A stretch of DNA of 64,000 bases, from assembly GCA_040954595.2 (NCBI GenBank), contig CM082580.2, positions 10,416,001 to 10,480,000 on the forward strand, read 5' to 3'. The position numbers and the translations under genes are program-made. Source of the stretch: Balanoglossus misakiensis (Eukaryota > Hemichordata). Shown piece after piece: positions 1 through 14,557 of the stretch. The stretch's first letter is position 1; each line of letters begins with the position of its first letter. Under the pieces are notes generated by a model. It was not told the origin of the DNA, did no database searches, and worked only from the letters and a program-made list of their open reading frames with translations.

Positions 1-1102
1 CAGTTGAGTGTACTGCTCTGAAAGAAACGTGAACACTTGTGAATACACGTAGACTATATTGCTGTCAAAACTGCCTGATTTAAATCCTTTTTTTTCCAAT
101 GATATGAACTTGAAGATTTTACATGCAATATACAAGTTGAACATAGCGCTGATAATATCAAACCTTTGGTGCTTAACCGTATGGCATATTGCATAATAAA
201 ATCATTCAAATGGGCATGATCGGAGATTAATCACGTGACAAGAACCATCTAAAATTGCGTCATGACACCAGATCATAACTATCATTTTTATTGCACACAT
301 TGAATTTCATTTTACATCATTGCCTTTCAAATTTGTCACAAAGATATCGACCCAAATTGAGAAAACTCACGCAGGAGTCTTCACGCGGTCGAAATCAAAC
401 CTCTTTACTCAGCTAGCGTTCTCTTTTAAAAAGAAACACACGATAAAACCGCCACCAGTCTTACTTTTCAAACCTCATTTCATCTTGCCGAGATGCGAGA
501 ACCGATCGTATAAGGCTTGCCGCGCGAAGATGATTTCTTTATGTCTAAAGCTTACCATACTTCGGGGGAAAGTCGCGGAAAATTGGCGTGATTACAATCA
601 CTGCCGTGTTTTGCTTGAGGCGGGCCTCCAGGTCAAGCGTTCCTTGAAAAGAAGTCTATTTGCGTGCCACACGTTGAAGTATCAGTAGGACAAAAGAGCT
701 CCTAAAGTCTGTAATTACTCTCTCGCGTACGTACGAAATACAGTCTGTTCCAATTAAGGATCTCCTGTGAAAAATAGTGTCCTAGCCACCGCCTCGGAGA
801 AGTTAGTTGCGTGGTATTGATCAAATGGGGATACGTGCTCCTTTGCTAAGAGTTTACATTCTGAGAGAGAGAGAAAAAAATCCCTCTGCACGAACACATT
901 GATTATAGCGATGCTGTATCTTGCGTCGTGCTGTTATGAATGGGGGACAGTTGAACAATCAGATATTGTAGGCACTTTTGAACCAGTCCCCGTCGAGTCA
1001 TCGGTTCAAGGCATAAAATCAATACTGCAATACTGTAAACATTGTTATCAAGATTACAAATTTTACATAGTAAAATTTCGCCATGAATGATGTAAATCTC
1101 AT

Positions 1103-1144
1103 GCGTGTATGTGTATGTATGTGTGATGTGTGTGTGTGTGTATA
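1103..1144. repeat. GT/ATGT microsatellite
   Basis: An alternating purine-pyrimidine tract of GTGTAT, GTAT and a GT run. It explains the Thr-His-rich antisense reading frames over it, which are not genes. Confidence 0.85.
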
Positions 1145-3254
1145 CATGCAAATCATGTGATCAATATAAGTTTTCTTGTGACTGGAAGATGATACGGTAA
1201 AATAGGTTATTGAAGTCGTAGCCAAAGTAAAAATCAATAATATGGGGAGAAAACACGAAATAGGTCACTATACCTAAAAATAGTGATTGTTCTCTCGCTA
1301 AATCTCCGAAAGCCTATAAGACGGCAACCTTCACTCCAACTTCTTAAAAGGCTCTAAATTTCAATATCAAATTTGCAGCGGCTCATAAATTCAGTAGGCC
1401 CACAGTCTGTCCACTAATGCATTCAAGAAAAGCAGTTATAAATCCAGAGTAACTGAGCATGCTATCCAAAGCCTTTTTAATGATCCGAGACTATAGTTTC
1501 TCTCGATTGTCTGAACGCATATTCTGTCATCTCCATCATTGGTAAACTGAGAGTGGCTGTTTTAACAGGGGAAGAAATACTCTGACGTAGCTTGCGCGCA
1601 TCAGAACCCTTCTTCCTTAACTAGCCACCTTCATTAGGTTGAGGATTTCGCCTTCAAACCGAATTTCAAAGCAATCCGCCAGACATGCGTTTTCGACAAA
1701 AAGAAATGGCAGAAATTAAAATACAATTATAGCGATATTTTCACCAGTGCTCGCAACCACATTTCAAAGCGATTGGACAAGCAGTTTCTCGGAATTAAGT
1801 CTTTACCAAAACCGACAAGAATATCCTCATTATACACCGAAGCATCTTTCAAGCCTCGTTTAATGAAGTGTCGGAAATGCACCAGACGTTTTTTCTCAAG
1901 TAAATGCATTTTGAATAGGAGTACGTTTTCACAGTTTGCATGACCTAGGAAAAGGTTTTGCCGCCATCCTAATCGCCATGGACCATTTTAAAATCTTCAA
2001 ACACTCAAAACTATAAATACTTGAATAGGGGAAGGCGCGTGGTTGAAATTGCTATGTATAATTTTTTGTCTTTCTTGAGTGAGCACTAATTTGGGTGAAT
2101 GGACGTTCATTTCGTAACCATTGTACTGAGACGTGTGCCTCCAACATATGACGTGTCCTGGTTATAAATTATGATGTGGGGAGAAGGGCAACATGGCAAT
2201 CATTTCGAAAAAATTCTTAAAATTTAAGTAGAACACTCTGCTGTCTCGGTAAGCAGCTAAACACAACAATAAGAATGTGAGATAATCAATGATTTCAGCT
2301 GTTTTTCAGATATATTTCGATCAAACGAATCTTATGACACGTGCATGTCATCAAAACAGCACCGGATCAATTTGTATGGCACCGCGGTAGGGACCAACTC
2401 CTGCGTTCCCAGAGTAATAACAGTAACACACCGGCGATCGAATCTGTATTGGGTAGGAAGTCTGCGTGTGTTCAATTTACTTTCACAGCATGTCTCTGCG
2501 ATTCCACGTGAAATCTGCAGTCTGACACAACCAGTACAAAAAGGGACACCCTTTTAAACTACCGATTGATGCATCGCTCGCTGTACACGCATCCACTTTG
2601 CCGATGATGGACAGATGACACAGAGCAGAGACACGTGGACCGAAGAAAGCTAAAAAAAACCTGACTTGTCTCCGGTATTGAATCATCGCTGTCGGTACAA
2701 TAGTACATATGTACGTTCAGGAAATTTTCGGAACGTGAGTGCTAATCAACGCCAACATATAGACAGCAATGGGATCGTCGCGATGGGCTAGAAAGCCAGT
2801 CACATCCCCATCCCCACCCTCTGACAGTCCAAAGATCCAATCCCGCCAGATCCAATCACGAGAAGTTTATGACTATTACATGTAGATGACGTAAAAGGAT
2901 ATAACTGACTGCCTTTTTCTCGTGGACCTACCAGAATTCAATGGCAAAACGTTTCCAGTTATTACAAGGGAACAACAAAAAGCTGAAAAATCGACGTCAG
3001 ACCGTGCGTGACTGATTTCTTCTTCCGCACCCCTTTGTTTGCTCAAATATTTCAATTTCCGAGAATATCAGCAATTTGTCATGGCACAGTGACTCCCATA
3101 GACATTTACGGAAGGGAAATTATGAAAATCGAAAGGATTGTTCCTCTCTACATAGGCCATACCTGATACGCCAATTTTCCACAAATTACCATGAAATGAA
3201 TATCATGATACTTTTGGAACCGGAAAAGAATTTTGCAATAGTTGATGTCAGGCC

Positions 3255-3270
3255 TTAGGCCTAGGCCTAA
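3255..3270. repeat. Perfect 16-bp palindrome
   Basis: TTAGGCCTAGGCCTAA equals its own reverse complement and is extended on the left by a further AGGCC. It may be a chance palindrome or the core of a decayed foldback repeat. Confidence 0.7.
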
Positions 3271-4120
3271 TAGCTAGGGTACCAATTTATCATGTAGGTC
3301 CTAAGTCAGTATTTTTCAAGACGATTTTAGTTTTCCTCCTGCGAAATTTCACCATCTTATTTTATAAAAGAAAACGCGACCTAGTTCTATTTTCTGAAAT
3401 CAATCTTAGTGCCGATTGCCCGTTGCTATGTTGTGGTCAAGTTAAGGTCGGGGATTCCCTCCACGTGACTTCATTTGCATAACAATAGTCTAAGGTCACA
3501 AGATGGAGATTGGAAGAAAAGCGCATATATGATCAAAGGATGTGCGTACCACAGATCGTCGTTTATATCCTCATTACGACTTCTTACTCCCATCAGGTAA
3601 TTAATTAGAGCTCTTGATGTTCTGTACATATCGCTAAGTGTGTTTAATACAAATCTATTCTTCTGAAACGAAAATAAGGCGTCCTGTTTTCAATGACCGA
3701 ACCATCAAGCGTGGTTCGTGTTCACTTGACATTGCTTGGTCCGGGCTTCCCTCTCTCTGCTTTTACTTTTTAGGTTTTGCCATCAGTGAATCGTATTCCA
3801 TTCAACAAGTCAGAAAGTATGACTGATGAAGTTATGTCACTACAGTACCTCAGATTGTCCATACTTCTGTCAAGGGAGAATAATGTATGTATTCGTCTTT
3901 AATTTCAAGTGTCTTGGAAATTGTCAACAGATGGTTACAGAACATATTGAGATGGATGGTGTCTCGTGGGATTTTAAGAAGTCGGTGCTTCACTTCAATG
4001 ATCGATTGAGGTGCTGATGAAGACGGATTATAAATTATTAAAATGAGAAATCTTATAGATTCTTTCCTGGAAATCTGTTGCGTTCGAGTTATCTTGTAAC
4101 TAGCATATATGTCATAGGAA

Positions 4121-4174
4121 AGGAGAGGGGGGGGGGGGCGAGCAAAGAGAGAGAGAAGGAGAGGAAAGAGAGAA
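4121..4174. repeat. G-run followed by GA-rich low-complexity tract
   Basis: A run of about 13 G is followed by GAGAGA/GGAGAGG sequence. This is simple sequence. Confidence 0.85.
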
Positions 4175-5137
4175 TAAATAAGTAGTCATCACTTTGACTA
4201 AACCGAGGGCTTTTCTGTTGAAGCAACGAGGACTGGGATTACAAACAAAATCCCTAGTCTGTTTTAATATTACATGAAGATGGTTTCTGGATCGCTCTGG
4301 GTATCACTAATGGATCTTCTTTTTTTTCTACTTTCTCAGTGACAGGGAGTACGGTTACTATGACAACATTCTCTTATCTCCCTGACCATGTTTACTGCAG
4401 GCATCATGGAAGTCTTGAATACCAAATTGGTTTGGATGCCATACAATTCTTGGAGAAGCACTGTTATTTTTAAAGATAATGCTTCAGGAAAGGTAGGCAA
4501 ACTAGTGGTCTGTTGAGGAAAGAGAACTTGTCATTGATTTGCTTGTTTCATGCTGATGAGCCTAAACCGGGTGTTTAAAGTTTAAAACAGAAAAACAGCA
4601 TATGGCCTGCAGCAGTTGACAAGGTTACCCGACGAGGGAACTGGCCTGGTTTTTCCTCCAATTGATGTCAAATGCAGAACATGTATACATATTAAAGCAC
4701 CACCACATGCATTCATCTCCAAATGTTTACCTGTCTTATCAGGAATGTGTAAACCCTCCAAGACATGGAAATTGCTCAGGTAGTTGGTTCTTAAGTTTTA
4801 TTTTTATCTATTTCGAAGGAGCCTCGGTACCTATGGAACAGAATTATGGATAGTGCCATTCTGTAAGACTACATTAAGAGGAGGTCTCAGGAGGTGGCAT
4901 GTACCCCTTGGAGTAATGTGAGTCCTTCTATATGGTAGAGTCAACTAAAAAAAGCTAAAACAATATCAATTACAATTTTAAGAAATTATGATTAAAAGAT
5001 GAAAACTTGTCAGTTCTTATAATACTTGTCAATGTCATTGTAACTTTTGGCTGGCTTTTCAGTATTTTTGTCATTTGCTATGTCACAAGTGTATTTCTCT
5101 GTGTGTCTTGCAGAGGCTGCAGTGGCTCTAAGGAACA

Positions 5138-5151
5138 GTCACCATGGAAAC
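5138..5151 (+). promoter_or_regulatory. X-box-like (RFX-type) palindrome
   Basis: GTCACCATGGAAAC fits the RFX consensus GTNRCC-N2-RGYAAC with one mismatch. This is a motif match only. The site lies in gene-free DNA with other CCATGGAAA-type sites nearby. Confidence 0.3.
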
Positions 5152-6439
5152 GAGAGGCAGGTATTCCCGGGTGAAGCAAGGTTTCATGGTTGCTCACGCA
5201 CGTTCACATCGTTGGATATCTGTTCATCGTCTACAAAGGGCATAAATGTCCAGGGTAGGTCATTTTAATTATATTTGCTGCAGCAGATCCCTGAGAGGGC
5301 TGGCAGAGGTTCACCAACTGGTGACCTTGGCCCATTTTCTAAGGTCAACAAAGGTCACGTGTTTAATCGTTCTCTGTATCTACAGCGCGCTGTCTTCTCA
5401 AGAGAAAAGAAACGGCAGGCAATCATGTGCATGTATAAAAACTTGAGTTGATTGACCTATTTGACCATGTGACTGGGATACCAGCAGAGGAAGTAAAGCG
5501 TGATCTGTTTTTCACTCACTTTAAAGCCCCTATACCTGCAAATTTCTGAAAAAATTTCATGATTTTATTTTCGAACTTAGAATGGTCTATTTAACTGTGA
5601 TAACTGGTTGGTATACACTAACATATTGTAGCTGTACATGTGAATATGTACCAGTTAAATAAACAGGTCATTGCCTTGCTCAAAATTTTATGACCCAATG
5701 AAGCATGCAGTTGAAAAGGGCAGTTCAAATAGCAGTAAAATATGATGAGGTTACAGATGTAAGGTTAAAGGTGAACTTGTACAATTACATGTTATTCTGC
5801 CAACTTTCTCAATCTGAAATGTTCATTTTCCAGCTCACTTAAGCGAGCTGTGAACATCACCATCATAGCCATAAAATACCAGTATCATTTTCCAAACAAA
5901 ATCGACCTTTAGCCTGACTGCAAGCCAGACACACAAACTCAACAGCACGTGCGACAACATTTTTTTTTCTCCATGTCTGCCCTCTTATCCTCGTGAATGG
6001 TTCATTCAGGCAAAGCATGATTTAAGAAGATTGTCCTGCGGCAGTGATTGAAAGAACCTAATATTGTCGGCAGAGGAGTACAAGAGAAAAAAAAGCTGCC
6101 CGTTGCCCGGGAGATTGTTATCTCATTCGTGAAGTCATTTCTCCGCGATGTTCCTGCAATTTTTGTATACTTTGGGGAAATAAAATGCGAGCGCAGTCGG
6201 TATGATCTCTGTCTCTTCTGGTGATTTTCAGTTCAGACAAAGGCTGAAAGCTTTATATAATGCACATGTCTGACTCTTAAAGGAAAACAGAGCCCTGGTG
6301 TCTGTATTGTATATTTGACAACAAGGCTGCATCAGGTCCCCAAGTGGTGTGAAAAAAAAATCTCGAAGATGCCTGGATTGTGTGTACATGCATGCATTAC
6401 TGTCTGTTGGGTAACGGCAGTATATGTGCATTAATTGAT

Positions 6440-6491
6440 CTGTCTATAAAGGCCAAATAAGGAAAGTCCCTTGACTGGCCATTATAGACAG
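6440..6491. repeat. 52-nt near-perfect hairpin
   Basis: Arm 6440-6455 (CTGTCTATAAAGGCCA) pairs with arm 6476-6491 at 15 of 16 positions. Inside the 20-nt loop, AAGG and CCTT can extend the stem. The size would suit a small foldback element remnant or a small-RNA precursor. The sequence alone does not tell these apart. Confidence 0.6.
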
Positions 6492-8943
6492 GTTTATATC
6501 ATATAGAGTCAGACTAGCGTGTGTCTATAGTATATACTGGTAATTGCAATTTTTGCGATTTATTTCATGTGCTGTCTGCCAACCACCTTCATTACATGTA
6601 CATGTATGTGTGAGGATCTGAACAATTTCTCAAGAGAGTATGTATTTTGGCAAACAGAAGGATCTTAAGCATGGTGTTATTGCATGGAATTAGCGATGGC
6701 ATGCTGTCTTTCCCGTGGTGATGTGGAACCTTAGTGACAATTCCCATATGCTGTGGTAGTGATGATGATGATGGCATCCGTGGGACGTGATGGGATCGTC
6801 ATTTGTTATCAACTGCCAGAGGAGAGGTGCTAAGTTTGAATGGAAATTCCTAATCTTGGTTGATGGAGGTGCTTTTTTCACCTGTCGAGCTGTGATGAAC
6901 AACACCTCGTAAACGCAGACGCGCGGTTTGAGGCCGCGATGGCTGGCAGTCTGCTGAGGTGTTAATTAGGTATAACTGCAGTGTGGGAAAATTTATGCAA
7001 ATACCGGTACATTACATTGTAATCAGTTTGAATTATGCCAAGGATATAAGACTCGTTTGTCCCTATCAGAAAAGTTTAGTGACGTCACAATTGTTGATGA
7101 GTGTTTTGAGTCTTGTCATAGTCTTGTAGACCTGTAGATTTGACATTCTTTTTTTAGCATTCAGGTAAACGTTAAAAGCCCCAGTTCTGTCATAAATGAG
7201 ATCTTGGTTTGGCTAGATTATGTGTATATTAAGCTTTCTGGGGACAGGATTTGGAGAAAAAGAAAAACGTCAGGAATTGGCCATTTACGTCTGAGTAAAT
7301 GCACTGATGGCTGAGGAGTTTTTACGAGTACCTGGCATGGTTCTAACCCATTAGCCATTATAATGGTGCTTTCGAGAAATGGGGGTGTTCTAACTGAATT
7401 ATTTTTTTATGTGGAATTTTTATGACTTGCGAAATGGTGTTCAACGGGTCCTGGTGCTGGTGTAACATTTTCTGCACTGTCAGAAAGAAGAGAGATTGGA
7501 CAGTTGTAGCTATGGGAAGCCCATGTCTTCCCAGGGTAAGGGTTGACGTGTTTTTTATGAGCCTTTAATATTTTATTAACCATCCAATGCCCAAAAGGAT
7601 AATTAAACTGGCCTTGCAAGGTTTCTTTTGCTGGTCCCTTACGCACAAACTGAAATTGTAGCATGAAAGGGTGACATGTCAGAGCAGCAATAATTCTGCA
7701 GTGACGCTGTCGATCACTTGTGATTTGTTGCATTGGATAGTGTGAAAGCATTTCCGTGTGCTCTCTCTAGAAAAGTAGCAGAAATGGAGAAAGAAAAAAA
7801 AGAAGTTGCATAGATCAAGGGATACTCTGACACGTCTGAGGAAGTCATTCCCATGATGCACCACAGGGCCAGCACTCACATCACGGATGTCAGCAGTAAA
7901 TCTGGGAAAGTTATTGAAATTACGAACTTTATAATGAGCATGTTTCTTTTTCAAGCACAAAATAATAAAGACAAATTAAAGACTACACAGGAAAATGTAA
8001 TTGATTTTTTTAAAAACCATTAACAGTTTCCATCCATTAAATTGCCTTGTTAACAGTAAGATCATGATACAACAATGCCCTTTTAAGCCTAAGTATCGCC
8101 ACTCTAAAACTCTACATCATTGGAATCTAGATGAACTGCTTGATTGGTCAGTTTCAGGTTTTAAAAAGTCATATAACAGTCACAATTGCCTGATTTGGAC
8201 ATGATTGAGTGAGAGCCTTCTTCTATTTCGGGGTAAATGGCAAGCAAATGAAGTAATCTTTTCTTGAGGAGGTTAATTGAAACTCTTAGTATTTTGCTGT
8301 CATATGTTGTGGCTATCTCAACTTGCAAGATGATGTCAACATGAGAATTGTAGATGAGGATTTGAAATGTCAGTCAATTCAGATGGTGCAAGCGGGAGAG
8401 CTTGCATAGTAGAATTACAGGCATTTCCAAAAACCAGTGGAGCATTTAATGATGGTGCTTTGGAAGACATCAGATAAAAATGAGTGTCACAATATGCATT
8501 AATAAGATGCTGCGGGCTGTTTGAAATTTACTCCAGAAGATTTCTTTGTCTAAAATAAATAGCCACTTCAGGGGATTCACGTCTAATGACCACACTTGAA
8601 GACATCTGAAAAGTTATTTCAGTGCCCATTGTAAGAACGAAAGCTAACATGATTGATATTATATCATCTGAAAATCAATATTTTTCTTCATCTTTTCAGG
8701 AAGGTAGGCAAAAACATTTTCAAAAGCTGCATTCCATTACTGGCTTTGAATAGATTTATTTTTCATTTGTCGGTGATGTATTAGGAAAGCTTTCTATTCA
8801 TGAGATAAGCCTGAGAATACCTCTCTCAGCAAGCTTTTAGAATAATTTTTCGTTAATTCTCCTTATGAAAATGTATGTCTTGCGACTTCTGTTAATGTCT
8901 CATGTTATTCATCTCAGTAAACAGTGACTGGCACCTTCTGGTG

Positions 8944-8955
8944 GTTGCCAGTAAC
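8944..8955 (+). promoter_or_regulatory. X-box match, zero spacing
   Basis: GTTGCCAGTAAC matches GTNRCC directly joined to RGYAAC with no mismatch, which is the short-spacing form of the RFX X-box. No gene start is visible near it, so any role would be distal. Confidence 0.3.
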
Positions 8956-11620
8956 CACGGTGATGATGGAAGCGCTGGTTTCCTGAACTGCATTTCAGCC
9001 CATGCATTTTCCCAGCTCACCCATTCATCTCTCGGAATTTGCATTCGACTGACACAACACACAAGCCAGGGAGACAAAACTTGACAAAACGAGTTAAGAC
9101 AATGTCGAGTTATCCCCGCGTGTCTGCAAGACGCTGGCTGACATCTTTCACACTGATGTGATCTGATAGTGGGAATCAGGCCGAGAAAACCGCAGCTGGC
9201 CATTGAAGGATTGTCATTACGTTTTAACACGCTTTCTTTATCTTGTGGCTTTGCCCACTCCTGCTCCGTGCGTGCTCAGCCGACTGCGTGTGATATTTTC
9301 CTGATGGAGAGGTTTATGGCAATGAATGCTGTGAAAGTCAACCATATGGTGTATTTCCAGTGGGATGCTTTCTAAAAACCATGATTAAGTCAGGAAAAGC
9401 AGTCTCAAAAAGACTTGTATTCAACATGAAAGTATCATTATCTCTTTTGTGAATTTTTCTCTAGTTTGCTTCTTTAATTTATTTATATACATTTTTTGTC
9501 CCTTTTTTCCTAAATATGATACGCATTGTACATCTCAGAGATGGATTATCAAAAAGCTAAATGTAGCATTCATCTGAATCTTTTATTTTCTGTATGCATT
9601 AATTAGTATTCACATTCATGGGCACGCTATCATCCAATACTGTACATGTATGTATGCAGGATTGTGGTAAGTCATGTGACTCAGATTAACCAATGACATG
9701 TCTAGATTTTTCATTAGACAGCACAGCATATTATAATAACCATCTTATCAAAATCAACAGGCAATCTTGGAATTTGAAATGATTATTCCCTTGAACACTA
9801 TCAGGCTTGTTGCTAGGGGAAAATAACACATCGTTATCTTATCCTCTGAAATCCAAAAAATCCTGCAGCCCCTGCTGATCAGATTTCGATGGAACACATC
9901 AGAAAATCATTCAATGTATCAACAATATCGTCTTCTAGGTCATCCTTCTGCTGTTTCCATGGCAAAGAAGGCGTTTGTCATAAAACGCTTCCCTGATGAT
10001 TAAATAGTCTGTATTGTGAAACCTAATCTCCCTATCCTTTCACTGCGAGCAACGTCTATCAATATTTCATAGCCGTGTCTTCGTGTCACGCGAAGATATA
10101 AGGCAACCCATCCGTGGATGTCTTTGTCTCCTCTCTCGTGTATTTCTGCAGCTAACTTACAGCATATGGAGGTCAAGTCGCAGTTTGATCCTAGCAGAGA
10201 AAGGTCTATTTTGGCCATTGAGTTTGAACTTTGGCTTTGAGTAGAAACCAAGAAATAGTGCGGAATATTTTCATTTTCAAATAGAATATAAAACATTCGA
10301 ATTCTGTGTTAATGATTGAATAGATACATTTATTGAAAATATTGAATATTAGCAGCATATATTGCTAATGTCCTCAGTTTTGGCTTTGTGTAAAAATGAC
10401 TAGAATAGAAGATACACATCATAGCATGATCTGATGTCCTGATATATCGTCCTTATAACTCGGATGTATACCTGCAGGCCCCAGCATTAATTTGTTTTAT
10501 CGCTAGCATTTATTAGTTATAATTAATCAAATATGCACATTTAATCATTCACAGAACCTGAGTTAGATTGATGATTGGAAGAGGCACTCCGCCCAAATTC
10601 TAAGATTAAAAACAGTAAACAAGCCATCATTAAAAAAACACAAACAATACAAGCAAATTAAGATACATAAAATGAGAGTCTTATGTTGTCCCAGGAGACT
10701 GAAATCCCTCAAACTGCAAGAATTAGACAAAATGCTGACGATGTCACTTTGGCAAATTGTAAAGTGCTAGTCTTCCATTAGACGTACAATCAGTCTTGGA
10801 GATTTATTCTGTGAGAGGTGATACACGGTAATATTTTCCAATTTACAAATGAAAAGTAATGAGGAATAGAATTCGGTCAGGGCATGAGAGATGAGGAAAT
10901 AACGGTGACATTTTGCACGCGGGCATCAATTTTCCTGACTGATGAAAGCGTAATTTTCCGAGCAAAATGCTTCTATTATTATCTACAGAAGCAAACGGTT
11001 AAGTAATAACGAAGGTCCATCATTACGACGGACGTGACTTGTAATTTAAAAATTCTTAACATTATTCTAACATGGGTAGAAAAGTGACACAAATGTTGCG
11101 ATGTGAATGTACTGGTAGAATAACTATGATTTATCAGTGTGTTCTTTAATTTTATTGATGGAGATGTCAGCTTCAGTACATTGTAAAACTGATCAATGTG
11201 GTAAAGTGTTTTATTCGATTTGTTGCAAAATATATAAATTACTGTTTAATGTCAGAGCATGCGAGCTGACAATAGTGTTTTGACACTAGTTGATATGTAC
11301 ATGTATTTGAAGGTGTCCTGATCAACGGTCTGAAATGGCTTTAATGTATACTACTTTTAGAGATGCTACTGTTTTGGGGCAATTATCTGTTATCTAGAGT
11401 GCATTCATTTGCATTTTCCATACATTCGCTAGCTTTCCACAACACAAAACATAATGATTCAGAAGCAGACACAGATTTCACGTGTTATATATTCACACAA
11501 CATGACTAAACCCAACAGTGTACCTTTACTCAGCAGACACTTGAATGATATAATTGATTAAACTAAGCATGGAATTGAATTGTATTACACTTGTTTCTCT
11601 TTCTCTGGCTCTCTCGATAG

Positions 11621-11726
11621 GCTATTCAGTGGCAGTTGGAGAAATATGATTCCAACGATGACTACTTGGCTGGAGTGCCCAGGAGTGTTTTCAAAGGAAT
11701 ATATCCACAGCTAGTCTATAACTTTG
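11621..11726 (+). other. Candidate isolated coding exon, unidentified
   Basis: A pyrimidine-rich stretch ending in CGATAG precedes 106 nt fully open in one frame, starting AIQWQLEKYDSNDDYLAG and ending in phase 1 before GTATGT. The composition is protein-like (charged and hydrophobic residues mixed) and both splice signals are good. I do not recognise the peptide and found no convincing partner exon on either side. It could be a real exon of a gene with very long introns, an exon of a noncoding RNA, or chance. Confidence 0.22.
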
Positions 11727-14556
11727 GTATGTTGACATTTTGTATTATATGGAATTTAATATGTCAATGTTTTACATTGATGACACAGAGGGCAGTGTTT
11801 GCAGCACATACATGTACAAAATCATAATGCAACGAAAGTCGACAGCACTCAGTAAAATTGTGGTGTTAGAGAAATAAATTGCCCTATCAATTTAACACAT
11901 TGCTGTAATGGACATTAATCAATTTTTATACAGGAAATACAGTATAAATAGAAAATATATCATGAATGTCAGGGGAACTGCGTATAATCCATTTCAATCG
12001 CGATGGAACTCCTGCATGTAAATCATAAATGTGTGTATGTTATAAATGCATCTCATCTTCAAGGGAAAACATAGCTTGTTTCTCAGAATGTAAAAAATTA
12101 ACAATTTAATGAAACTTTATTATTTATGCATATATGTGTGTGTGTGCGTGTGTGTACTACACTACATGTAACTATTTTTTGGCTTGATGGCCATGTCAGT
12201 TTTGGTCATTCTTGGTTTTTCACTCCACAGGTAAAAGTGTTTAACTCCGAATTACATCTGTTGCATCATTCAAGAATGATAGGAGGAATTCTGTTGCATT
12301 GGAAGCAAAGAAAATGGTTACGACTGCATTACCATCCTGTATATTTTACGAAAGTGGAAGAGGATCAAATCAAGTGACACCTTGTGGGAAATGCTGACAC
12401 ATATCAAATTAAACCAAGATCTGTTTTATCTGACAGGTAATGTATTCCCCCCCCCCTTTTTTCGTAGCAGAGATGGTAATACGCTGTGAAACGTGTGAGG
12501 TTAATTAGACTGTTATTGTCATGCCAACAGATGGCTTCTGACTGTCGTCTGAGTGAATGCAAAACAAAACACTGATGCAACAGTGATGGCACGCACACTT
12601 TGCGCTTTCCATCATTCTGTCAAAGTGATTATCCCTGAAAGGCGCCAGATCCATCCAGCTCAGCAAAACAACTCAAGCCTGTAGATATACATTCCAGTGG
12701 AGATTTATACTTCTGTACAATGTAGTTTTGTTTTACGGGCAGAAGCACTGCTTTGGATAGAATTCTCTATTTTGCTGTCTTTTGGGACACAAGGCACCAA
12801 AGCCCCACGACCAGGCCAGGCTTCATCGAAATTCTGACCGTCATCTCAAGACATCGTAGCAGGCCAACACCCGCTGCGTTGCCACCTGTTGTGAGAGCGC
12901 GATCCATAAATCCAGCAAGCATTTCAAGTCAAAACCTCAACCCCCAAGAGACACCAACTTCCATCAGTATTGTGCTATAAAAACCCTGGCGATCCATAAC
13001 CATTTCTTTTTCTCTGATCAACCTGAGCTGACTGCAACTTGCTCTGCTAATAGAATTCAAATCAGCTGTATACAGTGTTTAGTTAGCCATGGCATTTACA
13101 TCAGTATACTCGTGATTCACTGCTTCAAATGCGCTGGAGTTCATGTTTCGCTTGATGATCGATTTTGACTTGGGGATCAATTTTACCGTGTTCATATTTA
13201 GTTTCTTGTTACGGGTGCCTTGTATATGTCTTGGCACACAGTGATTCCTGATTCATCTTGACTACAGTGCGTGTCTGTTGACTCAGCTGTCGAATCAAGA
13301 GCGAAGCGTATGTGGCTTCCTTCTTAGCAGTTACATGTAGCAGAGGCAGTTAGGGCATTGTGTGGAATATTTTTTTTTATAGAGAGGAGCGAGACTGTCT
13401 TCTCCTTACTAAAAAAAAAATATTCTGTGCCAGAAAAAATAAATACCCCAACAACTGCAAAGATTCCTGTCGTACAGATGGAAATGACTTGTGGTCCATA
13501 GCAAAGCCATATAAAACGAAATGCTCAGAAGTTGATAAACTAAGCATCATGGTATCTGATCAAGTATCCAAGTTCTTCAAGCTTAATTGGTGCACTGATC
13601 ACTTTTGTCATGAATTTGTAATCTGCCATGAAAAAGATTCGCAAAGCAGATAGTTCTAATGACCTTTGTGCCACGCAGTATTAAGCTAAAGAGACCTGAG
13701 GGTACGTTTAACCTCGTTTTTGACCTGCTGAAGTACTCATAAATCCATTTTGTCTGTTTTTGAAATGAGCCAATTAACTCTCGAAATATCAAGGAGCATT
13801 TAATCCAAATGTCACAAACAAAATTTCAGTAGGACAGCGAGGTTACTTAGACCTCAATATCTGTGTTTTGTAAAGTTAATCTATGTGTTACCCAGAATGC
13901 AATGTGGTAAACTTCTTTCATAATAAATACATGTATGTGTTCAAGGGGAACAGGGCCATCATGGTGTCATGGTGTGAAACTTGTGCAATAAGACAAAAGG
14001 GAGAGGTCTTCTCTACTTCTTTTCCGCACTATTTGACTTCACATCATGATTTGTCACCTGCAACTGATGTATGGCTCTTACACATAACACGGTAGAATAA
14101 CAAAGCATTGATGGGTGACCTATTGCCATGGAAACACGGCAATTATGGCACAAGCGCGTAACGTATCGCCATGGAAATTGACTTCTTTTTCCGGCAAATA
14201 TTTTCTAATCGACCACTCGTTTGGTTAAGTACTCCCCAGGGTGCTGTAAATATTTCATCCCACGGTGAATTTTATGTGTTCATAATTTCATCAGACTGAC
14301 TGCAATTTCATTTATCCCGTCTCGTGAGGGTTTTTCAGTTGTGAGGGGTGTGACAGTGACAGAGCATTGGTGTGTTCAGGTGACACAGTGTTGTGTCTGC
14401 AAGTGAGGGGTTAATTTGTCATTTCAGAATGGATAAAAGACTAATCAAGTGACTAGGATTGGGGCTGGTTGTCTCTTTGTGTCTAATTTATATCATATCA
14501 TTCAGAAAAAAGTTTAGTGATGTCTCGTTTTTAAATAAGCTCCAGACAACGAGGGG

Positions 14557-14557
14557 T

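Larger units (their letters stand above)
1..11620. other. Gene-free AT-rich region, left part
   Basis: I find no convincing exon here. The open frames are short, use unbiased codons, match no family I know, and lack paired splice signals. The stretch holds dispersed TAATTA/CAATTA words, a GT/AT microsatellite near 1.1 kb, a G-run plus GA-rich tract near 4.1 kb, a perfect palindrome at 3255-3270, a hairpin at 6440-6491, and X-box-like palindromes near 4.35, 5.14, 8.94 and 9.95 kb. A regulatory flank or a long intron of a gene to the left are both possible. Conservation with a related genome would decide. Confidence 0.55.

Noticed and set aside
320-688. 122-codon plus-strand frame near the left end
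   Set aside because: Lys/Arg-rich with no family resemblance and no splice or promoter context. This is expected by chance in a window of this size.
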